Under the pieces are notes generated by a model, which saw only the letters and a list, made by a program, of their open reading frames with translations, was not told the origin of the DNA and did not search any database. Below, piece after piece: positions 1 through 8,981 of a stretch of 64,000 nt of DNA (positions within the stretch are counted from its first letter, which is position 1; each line of letters opens with the position of its first letter). This DNA is from Candidatus Persebacteraceae bacterium Df01 (GTDB taxonomy: Bacteria > Pseudomonadota > Gammaproteobacteria > Tethybacterales > Persebacteraceae): positions 62,001 through 126,000 of the forward strand of contig JANQAO010000002.1 of assembly GCA_030386295.1 (NCBI GenBank), written 5' to 3'. Position numbers and translations under genes: made by a program.

Positions 1-2484
1 TTTGTTATGATCATATTGACCGGTGATTTCTAACGTGGCCGGCCCATTGACGATATTAAGCGTATTAAGATGCCACGAACCGTCATCCACAGGTGTACCA
101 TCAATCCGCAAATGACCAAGGAAAATATTATTCACCATTAATTCTTGCACAACGATGGAAACCGTCATATCACGCAAATCTACATTAAAAGTATTTTCCC
201 CATCTGACGACAATGACAAGCGCGACATATCAGCACGAAAATAATTATCGGAATAAATCACGTCTCCTGCCAAATTGTCGGCAATGATTTCCACGTGCCT
301 GTGGTCATTTTCGGCAAAAGGCGAATAGATAATTATGGAATTTTGCCTTATGCCGACCAGTTCGGTGTCGTGCAACGTAATAGAAACTGCCAACGAAGTA
401 CTCTGCCCACCACTCAATTTCAGCCATTCTTCTACATCCACTTCAGCGATTGCTCCGCGTACATTAATGCCCCCATTCGGCGGTGACAACTGTGGAGTAT
501 TAATAGCAATATCAATTCCGTCAACAAAAGCCATCTGCACCGTATTGTTACGTAATTGTAAGCGGGCCTGTGTGGTATTACTAGCAAAAGTTACTTCCAG
601 CGTGGCAACCTCTTGCGCTCGCTTTTTTAACGGCGCCGGCAAATCAATAGAGGCCCCTTCCAAAAAAGAGGTAAACACCGTTACTTGTGCATTCTGGTGC
701 AAGATAAACGGTACACTGCCATTAACCGGAATTTCTTCAACACCAACGATAGACAAAGCAGCGTGCGCATCGATAACGGAATAAATCGTAACTGTATCAT
801 TGTAAAAATCCAGCGTCATAATATGCCCTAGTAGTGTGCCAAATAAGTAACCTTTGGCACCGCTCGCATCAATATGGACAGTGCCTATTGCTTGTTCCAT
901 TGGCGGCAAATCTGCCTTGTGCAGCCTCCCTTTCCGCACCACCAATTTGGCAACAGCAGTGGCATTTTCTGGTACAGCAAGAGGTACAACAACTGCCAGC
1001 GACAACTGCCCTTCGCCATCAATTGACAAATCTTGCAAGGCTTCACGCACTGGCTCACGCACGGGTGGGAAATCATTTGCTGCATCGATATAGCGCGCCA
1101 ATCGTTCAGGTATCGCCAATACGTCTAGATACAACGTGGCTTTTTGGGCAACCATATTGGGCAGACGAGCCTCAACCACGTCCATTTCCAATCCGGCAAT
1201 TCTTCCCTTCCCGTTGATGACAATATCATCATTATTCATAACTAACATGAAATTTAATTCTTGCGCTACCGGCCAATCGTCATCCGGCAATAGTCGACCA
1301 CCATCAATCGCCGCTGACAAAAGAAATTCTCCACCACTATCAGCAAAAGGAAACCGCGCCGGGTTACCGCGTATTGAAAAGCGCGCATGGCGAACCGTAC
1401 CGCCACTAACAGCCCAACTTAACCAATCTTTGACTTCGATAGCAGGCACATAGTGTTGGGCGGCAGTAACGGGCAATCCAGCAATATCTCCATTCACTCG
1501 CATGCTACCCACATAGTCGCCCTGTCCTGATAAATTTAATGTAGCACGAAGCGTCGTATCATGGTTGTTAGTAGCATCTAGCTCACCGTTTTCCCAATGC
1601 CAAACACTACTGGCGGCGTGATAATGCAAAACGCCTTGGGTGCTGGCAGAGAATACTGGAATCGCAGGCAGCGCCGCAACAGCAAGCGTGTTGGCAAAAA
1701 TGTTCAACGTAACGAGCATCGTCTCTTGCGGCCATTGGGTAGACGCACGCCAGCGCACCTGTTCGCTAGCAACCAATGTATGCTGCAGTTGCTTAATATC
1801 TCCAATTACAGTCAACTGCACGCTACCGTTATTTAATATTGCATCTAGCGTAATGTTCGCAGCTGACCACTGCACTGGCCAATCAGCAAGCGCCGACCAA
1901 TCGTCAACGCTGGCATGTACACTACCGCGAACACGGCTCAGACTTTGTAAATGAACACTCAATTGCACATGACGAGAACTATTTTCTTCGGCATTGATCT
2001 GCAATTCATCATTCGCATAATGCAACTCCAGTGCTGTGTCCACCAATGTCAAATGAATATCGTTTATCGTATCCTGCCAACGAATGGTAGCGTTACGTCC
2101 CAACGCCGTCCAGCGAGTACCTACCACCGGCAACGGCGGTGTAATATGCTCAGTCTCACTGCGAGAAATAATCATATCAGGTTTATCTAGTACTACAGTG
2201 AAACTATCTTTTCCCAACCAAAAGTCCGCCTGTGGAGCATAAACAGAACCATCGTTACTGTTCAAGCGTAAATTTTGCGCTCGAATCACAACACCGTCCC
2301 AACCAAGCCGGAAATTAGCCGAATCAAACTGCACTTGTATTTCAGGAAAGCTATCGCTAATAGCGCTGCTGACTACTTTGGCACCTTCTTCACGCTGCAA
2401 AGCGGCGTTAAGCCCAATATATATCAACGCCGCCAGTAAGCAAACAATAGCGGCAATCCACGCCAAGCGCACAGCAAATCGCAT
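1..2484 (-). CDS. YhdP/AsmA-like (DUF3971) envelope protein, 3' end outside window
   Basis: The minus frame is open from an ATG at 2484 to the window edge, giving 828 codons without a stop. The protein starts MRFAVRLAWIAAIVCLLAAL, one N-terminal membrane segment, followed by a long beta-rich periplasmic region. A YVPAIEVKDWLSWAV segment followed by FSIRGNPARFPF matches the repeated pattern of the YhdP/DUF3971 family. These are AsmA-like proteins thought to move phospholipids between inner and outer membrane. The family is usually above 1000 residues, so the C-terminal part is missing only because the window ends. It lies 35 bp behind proS on the same strand and is probably cotranscribed. The family call is from memory of its pattern; general AsmA membership is safer than the exact subfamily. 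Confidence 0.75.
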   Translation of the reverse strand, partial: MRFAVRLAWIAAIVCLLAALIYIGLNAALQREEGAKVVSSAISDSFPEIQVQFDSANFRLGWDGVVIRAQNLRLNSNDGSVYAPQADFWLGKDSFTVVLDKPDMIISRSETEHITPPLPVVGTRWTALGRNATIRWQDTINDIHLTLVDTALELHYANDELQINAEENSSRHVQLSVHLQSLSRVRGSVHASVDDWSALADWPVQWSAANITLDAILNNGSVQLTVIGDIKQLQHTLVASEQVRWRASTQWPQETMLVTLNIFANTLAVAALPAIPVFSASTQGVLHYHAASSVWHWENGELDATNNHDTTLRATLNLSGQGDYVGSMRVNGDIAGLPVTAAQHYVPAIEVKDWLSWAVSGGTVRHARFSIRGNPARFPFADSGGEFLLSAAIDGGRLLPDDDWPVAQELNFMLVMNNDDIVINGKGRIAGLEMDVVEARLPNMVAQKATLYLDVLAIPERLARYIDAANDFPPVREPVREALQDLSIDGEGQLSLAVVVPLAVPENATAVAKLVVRKGRLHKADLPPMEQAIGTVHIDASGAKGYLFGTLLGHIMTLDFYNDTVTIYSVIDAHAALSIVGVEEIPVNGSVPFILHQNAQVTVFTSFLEGASIDLPAPLKKRAQEVATLEVTFASNTTQARLQLRNNTVQMAFVDGIDIAINTPQLSPPNGGINVRGAIAEVDVEEWLKLSGGQSTSLAVSITLHDTELVGIRQNSIIIYSPFAENDHRHVEIIADNLAGDVIYSDNYFRADMSRLSLSSDGENTFNVDLRDMTVSIVVQELMVNNIFLGHLRIDGTPVDDGSWHLNTLNIVNGPATLEITGQYDHNK

Positions 2485-2519
2485 AGTTTGCAATTATATT
2501 CCCCATTTGCCGGGCAAAA

Positions 2520-4235
2520 TCAGATGGAATGTGAAATTTTTTGTCTCAACCAAGCCACTGCCGTTACCAGCGGCACCGCCTCGGCTTGTTTGGCAGCACG
2601 GTATTTGTATTCCACTTCTCCTGCCGCCAGCCCACGCTCACCAATAACCAACCGGTGCGGAATGCCAAGTAAATCTATTTCGGCAAACATCGCACCAGGA
2701 CGCAAATCGCGGTTATCCAGTAACACATCCACGCCGGCAGCGCGTAAATCATCATACAATGCTTCCGCTGCCTGCCGCACCGCCGCACTTTTTCCCCAGC
2801 CAATGGGTGCTACCACCGCTGTGAAAGGGGCAATCGCCGCGGGAAAAATAATGCCCTGTTCATCGTGACCTTGTTCAATAGCGGCGGCGACAATACGAGT
2901 AACACCAATACCGTAACAGCCCATCATAATCGGCTGAGTACCGCCGCCAGGCAATTCTACTGTCGCCGACATGGAGCGGGAATATTTATCTCCCAATTGA
3001 AATATATGCCCAACTTCAATCCCACGACAAGCAGACAATGTCCCCGCACCGTCGGGCGACGGATCGCCAGCAACAGCATTGCGCAAATCGGCAAACACTG
3101 GTTCTGGACAATCGCGACCAAAATTAACACCGGTATAGTGATAGTCATTTTCGTTGGCACCACAAATCATGTCAACACTGTGCAACAAACCATAATCAGC
3201 AATAACCGGCAACGGCATATTGACCGGTCCCAATGAACCAAAATCAGCACCTGTTAGCGCTTTGGCTTCGGCCGGCGGCAATAATGCAGCATTAGCTCCG
3301 ACAGCTGATTGGGCTTCGGCTTTAACTAAATTTAATGTATGTCCACCTTGCAATAACAACGCGGCAGCACCATTGTCGCCTTTGATAAGCATTGTTTTTA
3401 TATTGCGGTGCGCAGGCACAGCAGCATCCGCCAAAAACGCCGACAATGTCTCAATAGTTTTAACACCAGGTGTGTGAACTTTTTGCATTACCTCAGCCTG
3501 TGGCGGACGCTCTCCCGTTGGTGGCGAACAAGAAGCACGCTCCACATTGGCAGCATAATCTCCGGCGTACAAAATAACTTCTTCGCCGGAGTCGGCAAGC
3601 ACCATGAATTCATGCGAACTTGAACCACCGATAGCGCCGGAGTCGGCTTCCACCATACGATAGTGCAAACCGATACGATCAAAGATGCGGCAGTAGGCGC
3701 GGCGCATACTTTCATAGCTAGCACGCATACCATCTTCATCGACATCAAAGGAATAAGCATCTTTCATCACAAACTCACGCGCCCGCATAATGCCAAAACG
3801 AGGACGAATTTCATCACGAAATTTGGTTTGAATTTGATATAAATTAAAAGGCAGCTGGCGGTGACCAGAGACAAAAGCACGCACAATATCGGTAACCACT
3901 TCTTCATGGGTTGGTCCCAAACAAAAATCACGCTTATGGCGGTCAGCAAAACGCAACAATTCTGGACCATAAGCGTGCCAACGACCGGATTCTTCCCACA
4001 ACGCCGCCGGCTGCACCGCAGGCATGAAAATTTCAGCGGCACCCGCAGCATCCATTTCTTCACGCACGATATTGGCAATTTTATTCACCACTCGCCAACC
4101 TGCCGGCAACCATGAATAAATACCGCTAGCAAGCTGACGAACTAAGCCGGCGCGCAACATCAGTCGATGACTGATAATTTCGGCTTCGGACGGCGTTTCT
4201 TTGGCAGTGTGGATGAAAAATCGGCCAGCAAGCAT
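2520..4235 (-). CDS. proS: Prolyl-tRNA synthetase
   Basis: Charges tRNA-Pro with proline in the cytoplasm. The 571 residues match the bacterial-type enzyme. Class II motif 2 is visible as FCLGPTHEE near residues 104-112, and motif 3 as GCYGIGVTRIVAAAIEQ near residue 445. Between them, roughly residues 245-395, lies the YbaK-like editing insertion (NIKTMLIKGDNGAAALLLQ), which removes mischarged alanine. The C-terminal anticodon-binding domain includes LLDNRDLRPGAMFAEIDLLG. The ATG at 4235 gives the usual N-terminus (MLAGRFFIHTAKETPSEAE). The gene is intact and in the same direction as the downstream YhdP-like gene. Confidence 0.97.
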   Translation of the reverse strand: MLAGRFFIHTAKETPSEAEIISHRLMLRAGLVRQLASGIYSWLPAGWRVVNKIANIVREEMDAAGAAEIFMPAVQPAALWEESGRWHAYGPELLRFADRHKRDFCLGPTHEEVVTDIVRAFVSGHRQLPFNLYQIQTKFRDEIRPRFGIMRAREFVMKDAYSFDVDEDGMRASYESMRRAYCRIFDRIGLHYRMVEADSGAIGGSSSHEFMVLADSGEEVILYAGDYAANVERASCSPPTGERPPQAEVMQKVHTPGVKTIETLSAFLADAAVPAHRNIKTMLIKGDNGAAALLLQGGHTLNLVKAEAQSAVGANAALLPPAEAKALTGADFGSLGPVNMPLPVIADYGLLHSVDMICGANENDYHYTGVNFGRDCPEPVFADLRNAVAGDPSPDGAGTLSACRGIEVGHIFQLGDKYSRSMSATVELPGGGTQPIMMGCYGIGVTRIVAAAIEQGHDEQGIIFPAAIAPFTAVVAPIGWGKSAAVRQAAEALYDDLRAAGVDVLLDNRDLRPGAMFAEIDLLGIPHRLVIGERGLAAGEVEYKYRAAKQAEAVPLVTAVAWLRQKISHSI

Positions 4236-4466
4236 GAACGGATTGTACTTGACGCGCGACGATATTACGGTTTAGAAAGAAAGTGACCGAAAAGATAGTG
4301 CATAAAATAAGATAAGCAAACTACAATATGAAATGTTACTCTCCGATCCTATTTCAACCAAACAAAAAAGGTACAATAAAGTGTAACTGATGCATGGAAA
4401 AATACTTGGCGCAATGACAGAAGCAACTGCCGTAGCATAGGAGATAATGAAAAAACCAAATACAAT

Positions 4467-5729
4467 TTGTGCCCAAAACTCAATGACACGCTGAACGTCG
4501 TGTGCTCCTCTCTTTCCCCTTTTCCACCGCAAGAAGGCCCCAATTCAATCTTTTCCGCCTCTAAAAAAGAAATCACCTTTTCAGACTCCAGTCAATTCAA
4601 AGCAACCGAAACAATTGATGGTATCCCATATTTCATCAACAGTTACTGGACCGCAAAGCAAAGGCAATCACATTCAATTCACGAAATTTCCTACCGAGCT
4701 TGTTTCAAAGCACAACTTCCTGAATTTTTCATCCAAAAGTTAACACAGCCCGGTGATGCGGTCCTTGACCCATTCATGGGACGCGGGACAACGCCAGTAC
4801 AAGCGGCACTGATGGGGCGACGTGCTTATGGTAACGACATTAATCCACTCTCAATTCTGCTGACTCGTCCACGTCTGACACCCATCACTTTGCAGCAAAT
4901 CTCTGACACGTTACAAACTATTGATTGGTCTCGCGGTAAGATTGAACGTGAAGATTTACTTGCCTTCTACCACCCTACGACATTGAAAAAATTGGAAGCC
5001 TTGCGGTTATGGCTTGCAGAACGAGCACCGCTGCATGCAACAAACGTTGACCCCATTGTTGACTGGATTAGAATGGTATCAATTAATAGACTCTCAGGTC
5101 ATTCTCCCGGCTTTTTTTCGGGTCGCTCAATGCCGCCCAATCAGGCTGTCTCCGTAAAAGCACAACTCAAAATAAATCAGAAATTGGACGTCACCCCCCC
5201 TGAGCGAGATATTACCGCCTTGATATTAAAAAAATCAAAATCACTTCTACGAGACAATTGCGTTCCTCATCGCGTCTTACACAAATTACAAACCGGGGCC
5301 GCATGGGAAATTGACGTCCCAGATGCTTCAATCAATCTCGTCGTTACCTCACCACCGTTTTTGGATATCGTGCAATACGCAACAGACAATTGGCTTCGTT
5401 GCTGGTTCTCGGGTATTGACCCAAAAACCGTTGCCATTGATATTCACCGAACCGAAAAAGCGTGGACCGCGATGGTACACCGAGTACTCAAGGAGCAGAT
5501 TCGGCTTTTATCTCCTGGCGGTCATGTTGCCTTTGAGGTCGGAGAGGTGCGCAAGAGCAAAGTACTACTTGAACGGCTGGTATGGCAGGCAGCAGAGGAC
5601 ATGCCCTTCAATCGCCTTGGCGTCATGGTAAACGAACAGCAATTCACGAAAACAGCAAATTGTTGGGGCATTACCAACGGACTCAAAGGCACTAATACGA
5701 ACCGAATAGTTTTGCTACAAAAACGTTAA
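4467..5729 (+). CDS. Solitary DNA methyltransferase (N4-cytosine/N6-adenine type), probable N-terminal frameshift
   Basis: SAM-dependent DNA base methyltransferase of 420 residues as read from a TTG at 4467. Motif I is DPFMGRGTT (residues 101-109), and the catalytic motif IV is TSPPF (294-298). SPP-type motifs are commoner in N4-cytosine enzymes, but target base and site cannot be read from sequence. The frame has no in-frame ATG upstream. A well-placed AGGAG-ATA-ATG lies at 4439-4449 in another frame, and one extra A in the following A6 run would join it to this frame and give MKKTKYNLCPKLNDTLN. The true start is therefore uncertain. No restriction enzyme gene adjoins it. The surrounding DNA is more AT-rich than the neighbours, suggesting acquisition. 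It may be an orphan regulatory methylase or the survivor of a restriction-modification system. Confidence 0.85.
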   Translation: MCPKLNDTLNVVCSSLSPFPPQEGPNSIFSASKKEITFSDSSQFKATETIDGIPYFINSYWTAKQRQSHSIHEISYRACFKAQLPEFFIQKLTQPGDAVLDPFMGRGTTPVQAALMGRRAYGNDINPLSILLTRPRLTPITLQQISDTLQTIDWSRGKIEREDLLAFYHPTTLKKLEALRLWLAERAPLHATNVDPIVDWIRMVSINRLSGHSPGFFSGRSMPPNQAVSVKAQLKINQKLDVTPPERDITALILKKSKSLLRDNCVPHRVLHKLQTGAAWEIDVPDASINLVVTSPPFLDIVQYATDNWLRCWFSGIDPKTVAIDIHRTEKAWTAMVHRVLKEQIRLLSPGGHVAFEVGEVRKSKVLLERLVWQAAEDMPFNRLGVMVNEQQFTKTANCWGITNGLKGTNTNRIVLLQKR

Positions 5730-5774
5730 TTATTCAAACGCATAAATGACAAATAATGAAAGGGAGAATGACCT

Positions 5775-5829
5775 TATAATTTATTAATTAAATAACAATT
5801 GTCTTTTTTATTCTTTTTTATAATATAAT
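5775..5829 (+). promoter_or_regulatory. AT-rich promoter region of the peroxiredoxin gene
   Basis: The 157-bp gap before the peroxiredoxin contains three perfect TATAAT hexamers (5775-5780, 5819-5824, 5824-5829) in strongly AT-rich DNA. TTGTCT at 5799-5804 is a possible -35 for the last one, with a 19-nt spacer. A CAGGAG ribosome site lies at 5875-5880, just before the ATG at 5887. No OxyR site could be identified with confidence. Confidence 0.4.
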
Positions 5830-5886
5830 AATCACAATCGCTTAGTGCAGTATCAAATTTAAACTATCAATAAACAGGAGATTTTT

Positions 5887-6522
5887 ATGACTATTCGGTT
5901 GGGCGATATAGCCCCTGATTTCACTCAAAATAGTACTCGCGGACAGATTAACTTTCATAGCTGGTTAGGCGATTCATGGGGAGTACTATTTTCACATCCT
6001 AAAGTCTTCACGCCGGTATGCACCACCGAACTGGGTGAAGTATCGCGCCTCAAAAACGAATTTGACAAACGCAATGTAAAAGTGCTGGGCTTGTCCGTAG
6101 ATGAGGCTGACCCACAAAAAAAGTGGGAGCGCGACATCCATGAAACACAAGGACATGAAGTAAATTTTCCCATGGTATCCGACGCTGACCGCAAAGTGTC
6201 GGACTTGTATGGGATGATTCACCCAAACGCCAACAATACGCTCACCGTACGCACCGTGTTTATTATTGACCCTGCAAAAACAGTGCGCCTAACACTCACC
6301 TATCCGGCTAGCACCGGACGTAATTTTGACGAAGTATTGCGAGTGATTGATAGCATTCAACTTACCGAAAATCACAAAGTGGCGACGCCAGTTAATTGGA
6401 AAAACGGCGATGATGTCATTATCATACCGGCACTGTCTGATGAAGACGCCAAAGTACGCTTTCCCGACGGCTGGGAGACAAAAAAACCATATTTGCGCAT
6501 AGTGCCACAACCTAAAAAATAA
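5887..6522 (+). CDS. 1-Cys peroxiredoxin (Prx6-type, AhpC/TSA family)
   Basis: Thiol peroxidase that reduces hydrogen peroxide and organic hydroperoxides in the cytoplasm. The active-site pattern FSHPKVFTPVCTTE puts the peroxidatic cysteine at Cys45 with Thr42 of the PxxxTxxC motif. A conserved Arg follows in VRTVFIIDP. The 211 residues and the long C-terminal arm (GDDVIIIPALSDEDAKVRFPDGW) fit the Prx6 subfamily, which uses one catalytic cysteine and is recycled by glutathione or another thiol. A strong CAGGAG ribosome site precedes the ATG. It stands alone between the methyltransferase and the convergent glycosylase gene. The gor gene elsewhere in the window could supply reduced glutathione (inference). 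Confidence 0.93.
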   Translation: MTIRLGDIAPDFTQNSTRGQINFHSWLGDSWGVLFSHPKVFTPVCTTELGEVSRLKNEFDKRNVKVLGLSVDEADPQKKWERDIHETQGHEVNFPMVSDADRKVSDLYGMIHPNANNTLTVRTVFIIDPAKTVRLTLTYPASTGRNFDEVLRVIDSIQLTENHKVATPVNWKNGDDVIIIPALSDEDAKVRFPDGWETKKPYLRIVPQPKK

Positions 6523-6594
6523 TTTTATTTGGTGAGCATCAGGCAGCGTGGTGCCGAAAAAAACCGCCACGACCATTGCACTTATCTTTTCACT

Positions 6595-7368
6595 TTATGG
6601 AGTAGAAGCTATCAGCCGTCGAATCAAACGCAAATCATCCCATGATTTACGTTTTTCGGAAGGAGCACGCAACAAATAAGCAGGATGATAAGTCACTACC
6701 AGCGGTGTGCCTTCATAATCATGTAACCGCTGACGCAGCTTACCCACAGACACGTCATTTTGCAGCAAGTTAGCCGCTGCCACCCCACCCAATGCCACAA
6801 TCAACCGCGGCTTGACCAATGCCAACTGACGACGCAAATACGTAAGACAAACCCGCGCTTCTTCTGGTTGAGGATTGCGATTTTGCGGTGGTCGACATTT
6901 AACAATATTGGCAATATATACACCCTGCCCTCGCCGCAGTTCAATACTCGCCAACATAGCATCCAATAGCTTTCCTGCTGGTCCTACAAATGGTTCACCT
7001 TGACGGTCTTCTTCACTTCCCGGTCCTTCCCCCACCAAAAAAACGTCCGCCTCCCGATCACCGACGCCGAAAACGGTCTGTGTACGCTCCGCCGCTAATG
7101 CGCACTGCTGACAAGTGGAAACGATTTCTTGCAAATTCTGCCAGCTCATTTTGGCAATAACAGCCTCATTCAGAGGAGGCTGCGGCACAATTGCCGATGC
7201 TGTCGCGGCTTGTGATGGCAATATAGGCTGCTCAGAAACTTCCGGTTCCGCCACATGTTGGACGGAAGACGAAAGAGAACGACGCTCCCACCGAGGCAGC
7301 AATCCCAGCTCTTCTAACATTTGTTTACGCATGGGGGAATTGTCCGATAAACAGACATCAAGTTGCAA
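6595..7368 (-). CDS. Uracil-DNA glycosylase, family 4 (iron-sulfur)
   Basis: Removes uracil from DNA to start base excision repair. The catalytic domain begins near residue 95. It shows GEGPGSEED (113-121) and FVGPAGKLLDAML, with VTYHPAYLLRAP near the C-terminus. Four cysteines expected to hold a [4Fe-4S] cluster are present: two in CQQC (86 and 89), one in NIVKCRPP and one in ARVCLTYL. The first ~75 residues are a variable linker starting with a short MLEELGLLPRW motif common in proteobacterial members. The 257-residue length fits that longer type. It is convergent with the peroxiredoxin gene. Confidence 0.93.
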   Translation of the reverse strand: MQLDVCLSDNSPMRKQMLEELGLLPRWERRSLSSSVQHVAEPEVSEQPILPSQAATASAIVPQPPLNEAVIAKMSWQNLQEIVSTCQQCALAAERTQTVFGVGDREADVFLVGEGPGSEEDRQGEPFVGPAGKLLDAMLASIELRRGQGVYIANIVKCRPPQNRNPQPEEARVCLTYLRRQLALVKPRLIVALGGVAAANLLQNDVSVGKLRQRLHDYEGTPLVVTYHPAYLLRAPSEKRKSWDDLRLIRRLIASTP

Positions 7369-7460
7369 ATAGTTTTGTTAACCAATTTGTGTACATGACA
7401 GAAAAACGTCATGCACAGTTCACAGTTGTCATTACGGTCAATACCGGAAAGCTTCCGGCG

Positions 7461-8132
7461 TCATTCAACCAAATCGTTACCTGCTGTTATTGTTCTAATT
7501 AGTGCAGGTAACGTTTGCGGTGTCGTAGCAATGCCAACACAACACGCCATTTGCTTCCACTCAGACGCAGGCCAATACCCCCAACCGGCAGCAATAAAGC
7601 CCATTCCCGCCGCTTGTGCTGCCTGTGCGTCACGCCGATCATCACCCACATATAGACAGCGTTCCGGAGGCACATCAACGATGCTAGCGGCATGAAATAA
7701 TGTATCTGGCGCCGGCTTAGCACGGACACAGTCATCTCCTGCTACCAGCGCCGGCGATGCTAACCGCAAAGCTACGGCGATTGGTGAAAAATACCGACGC
7801 GGTTTGTTGGTAACGACTCCCCATGCCCAGCCGTCGGCGGCAAGTGCCTCCAGCGTATCTGCCATACCAGAAAACAATACGGTATTAGCATAACCACTTT
7901 CTTCGTACAAAGTTAAAAATCGCGCGCGCGCAGCGGCAAATAGTGGGCTTTCTTCGCTGACACCGGCTAACGCTAGCAGCGCTCTTGCTCCACCCGACAC
8001 CGCTTCTTGGGCGCAATAAAAGTCAATTGATTGCTGTCCATTTTCCTTCTGCCAGCAATGCAACGATGCCACCATATCCGGTGCGGTATGCGCTAGCGTA
8101 CCATCAAAATCAAAAAAAATCGCGCGCTTCAA
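7461..8132 (-). CDS. gph: Phosphoglycolate phosphatase (HAD family)
   Basis: HAD-superfamily hydrolase of 223 residues. Motif I is FFDFDGTLAHT with nucleophile Asp8 and acid-base Asp10. Motif IV is CLYVGDDRRDAQAAQAAGM. The N-terminal cap region is helical as in Gph, which dephosphorylates 2-phosphoglycolate formed during DNA repair and oxygenase side reactions. It lies 24 bp behind ubiG on the same strand, and ubiG-gph is a very common proteobacterial pair. That supports the Gph assignment over other HAD phosphatases. Confidence 0.88.
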   Translation of the reverse strand: MKRAIFFDFDGTLAHTAPDMVASLHCWQKENGQQSIDFYCAQEAVSGGARALLALAGVSEESPLFAAARARFLTLYEESGYANTVLFSGMADTLEALAADGWAWGVVTNKPRRYFSPIAVALRLASPALVAGDDCVRAKPAPDTLFHAASIVDVPPERCLYVGDDRRDAQAAQAAGMGFIAAGWGYWPASEWKQMACCVGIATTPQTLPALIRTITAGNDLVE

Positions 8133-8156
8133 AATATCACCAAATCTTTGTCGTAA

Positions 8157-8831
8157 TTAAACTGGACGCTCGGCAACCATAAAATAGTTGACCGACAAAG
8201 CAGTCTCGTCCAGAAAATAGGCGCGACCAAAAAACGAATATCGCATACCGATGACTTGGCGCACCGACAGACCGCAATCGTGGCAAAAACCGGCTAGTTC
8301 CTCAGGCTTGACGAAATGCTCATAATCGTGTGTGCCGTGCGGCAGTACCTGCACGATGTTTTCCATCCCAACAATAACCAACCCCCAAGCTTTAGGTGTA
8401 CGATTGATAGTGGAAAATACCGCCACACCACCGGGTGTTAGCGCTGCAGCCGCAGCCGCCACCACGACACCAGGATTATCGGTATGCTCTAACATTTCAA
8501 AACAAGTTACCACATCATAAACACCGGAGTCTTGTAACGTGTCACTGCTTTGGCAACGGTATTCCACATCAACACCGCTTTGCGCTGCATGTTTTTTTGC
8601 CGCAGCAATGGCACCTTCAGCAAGGTCACAACCCACTACGCGCGCACCAGCTTGCGCTCCCGCTTCAGCAAAAATACCGCCGCCGCAACCGATATCCAGC
8701 AACCGCTTACCGCCTAGCGTGCCGCCGGCGGCCTCAACCGCCAACCGCAATCGCAACGGGTTAATATCGTGTAACAAACGAAATGCACCATCACGCTGCC
8801 ACCAGTCATCTCGGTCAAACACGGTGTCCAT
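8157..8831 (-). CDS. ubiG: Ubiquinone biosynthesis O-methyltransferase
   Basis: SAM-dependent methyltransferase carrying out both O-methylations in ubiquinone synthesis. Motif I is LLDIGCGGGIF (44-54), the acidic residue of motif II is in VVGCDLAEGAI, and the family-typical CFEMLEHTDNPG follows. The N-terminal WWQRDGAFRLLHDINPLRLRL matches the UbiG substrate region. The protein is about 15-20 residues shorter at its N-terminus than the E. coli enzyme, but the core is complete. It is followed by gph and is divergent from the agmatinase-family gene across 150 bp. Its presence implies an aerobic respiratory chain using ubiquinone. Confidence 0.94.
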   Translation of the reverse strand: MDTVFDRDDWWQRDGAFRLLHDINPLRLRLAVEAAGGTLGGKRLLDIGCGGGIFAEAGAQAGARVVGCDLAEGAIAAAKKHAAQSGVDVEYRCQSSDTLQDSGVYDVVTCFEMLEHTDNPGVVVAAAAAALTPGGVAVFSTINRTPKAWGLVIVGMENIVQVLPHGTHDYEHFVKPEELAGFCHDCGLSVRQVIGMRYSFFGRAYFLDETALSVNYFMVAERPV

Positions 8832-8981
8832 ACTCAGAAATTATACGCGGCGAACGAATCACTCTGCCCGATAACAACATTGCGGCTCTTCGTTCTTATT
8901 TTTTTAACCATTTTTTAATTATCACCTACGCACACGACACCAACTCAAAAAAGCGAAAACACGAGTGCTACAATTCCGCAC

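Noticed and set aside
335-784. Plus-strand frame of 149 codons and others at 295-2190
   Set aside because: They lie opposite an uninterrupted minus-strand gene with clear AsmA/YhdP-like features, so they are antisense shadows.
4272-4576. Two minus-strand frames of 75-86 codons between proS and the methylase
   Set aside because: They overlap the methylase start region, have no ribosome site and read as antisense or spacer translation.
6545-6575. Imperfect CGTGGTG/CGCCACG hairpin between peroxiredoxin and the glycosylase gene
   Set aside because: Contains a wobble pair and an 11-base loop and is not followed by a T run on either strand; too weak to call a terminator.
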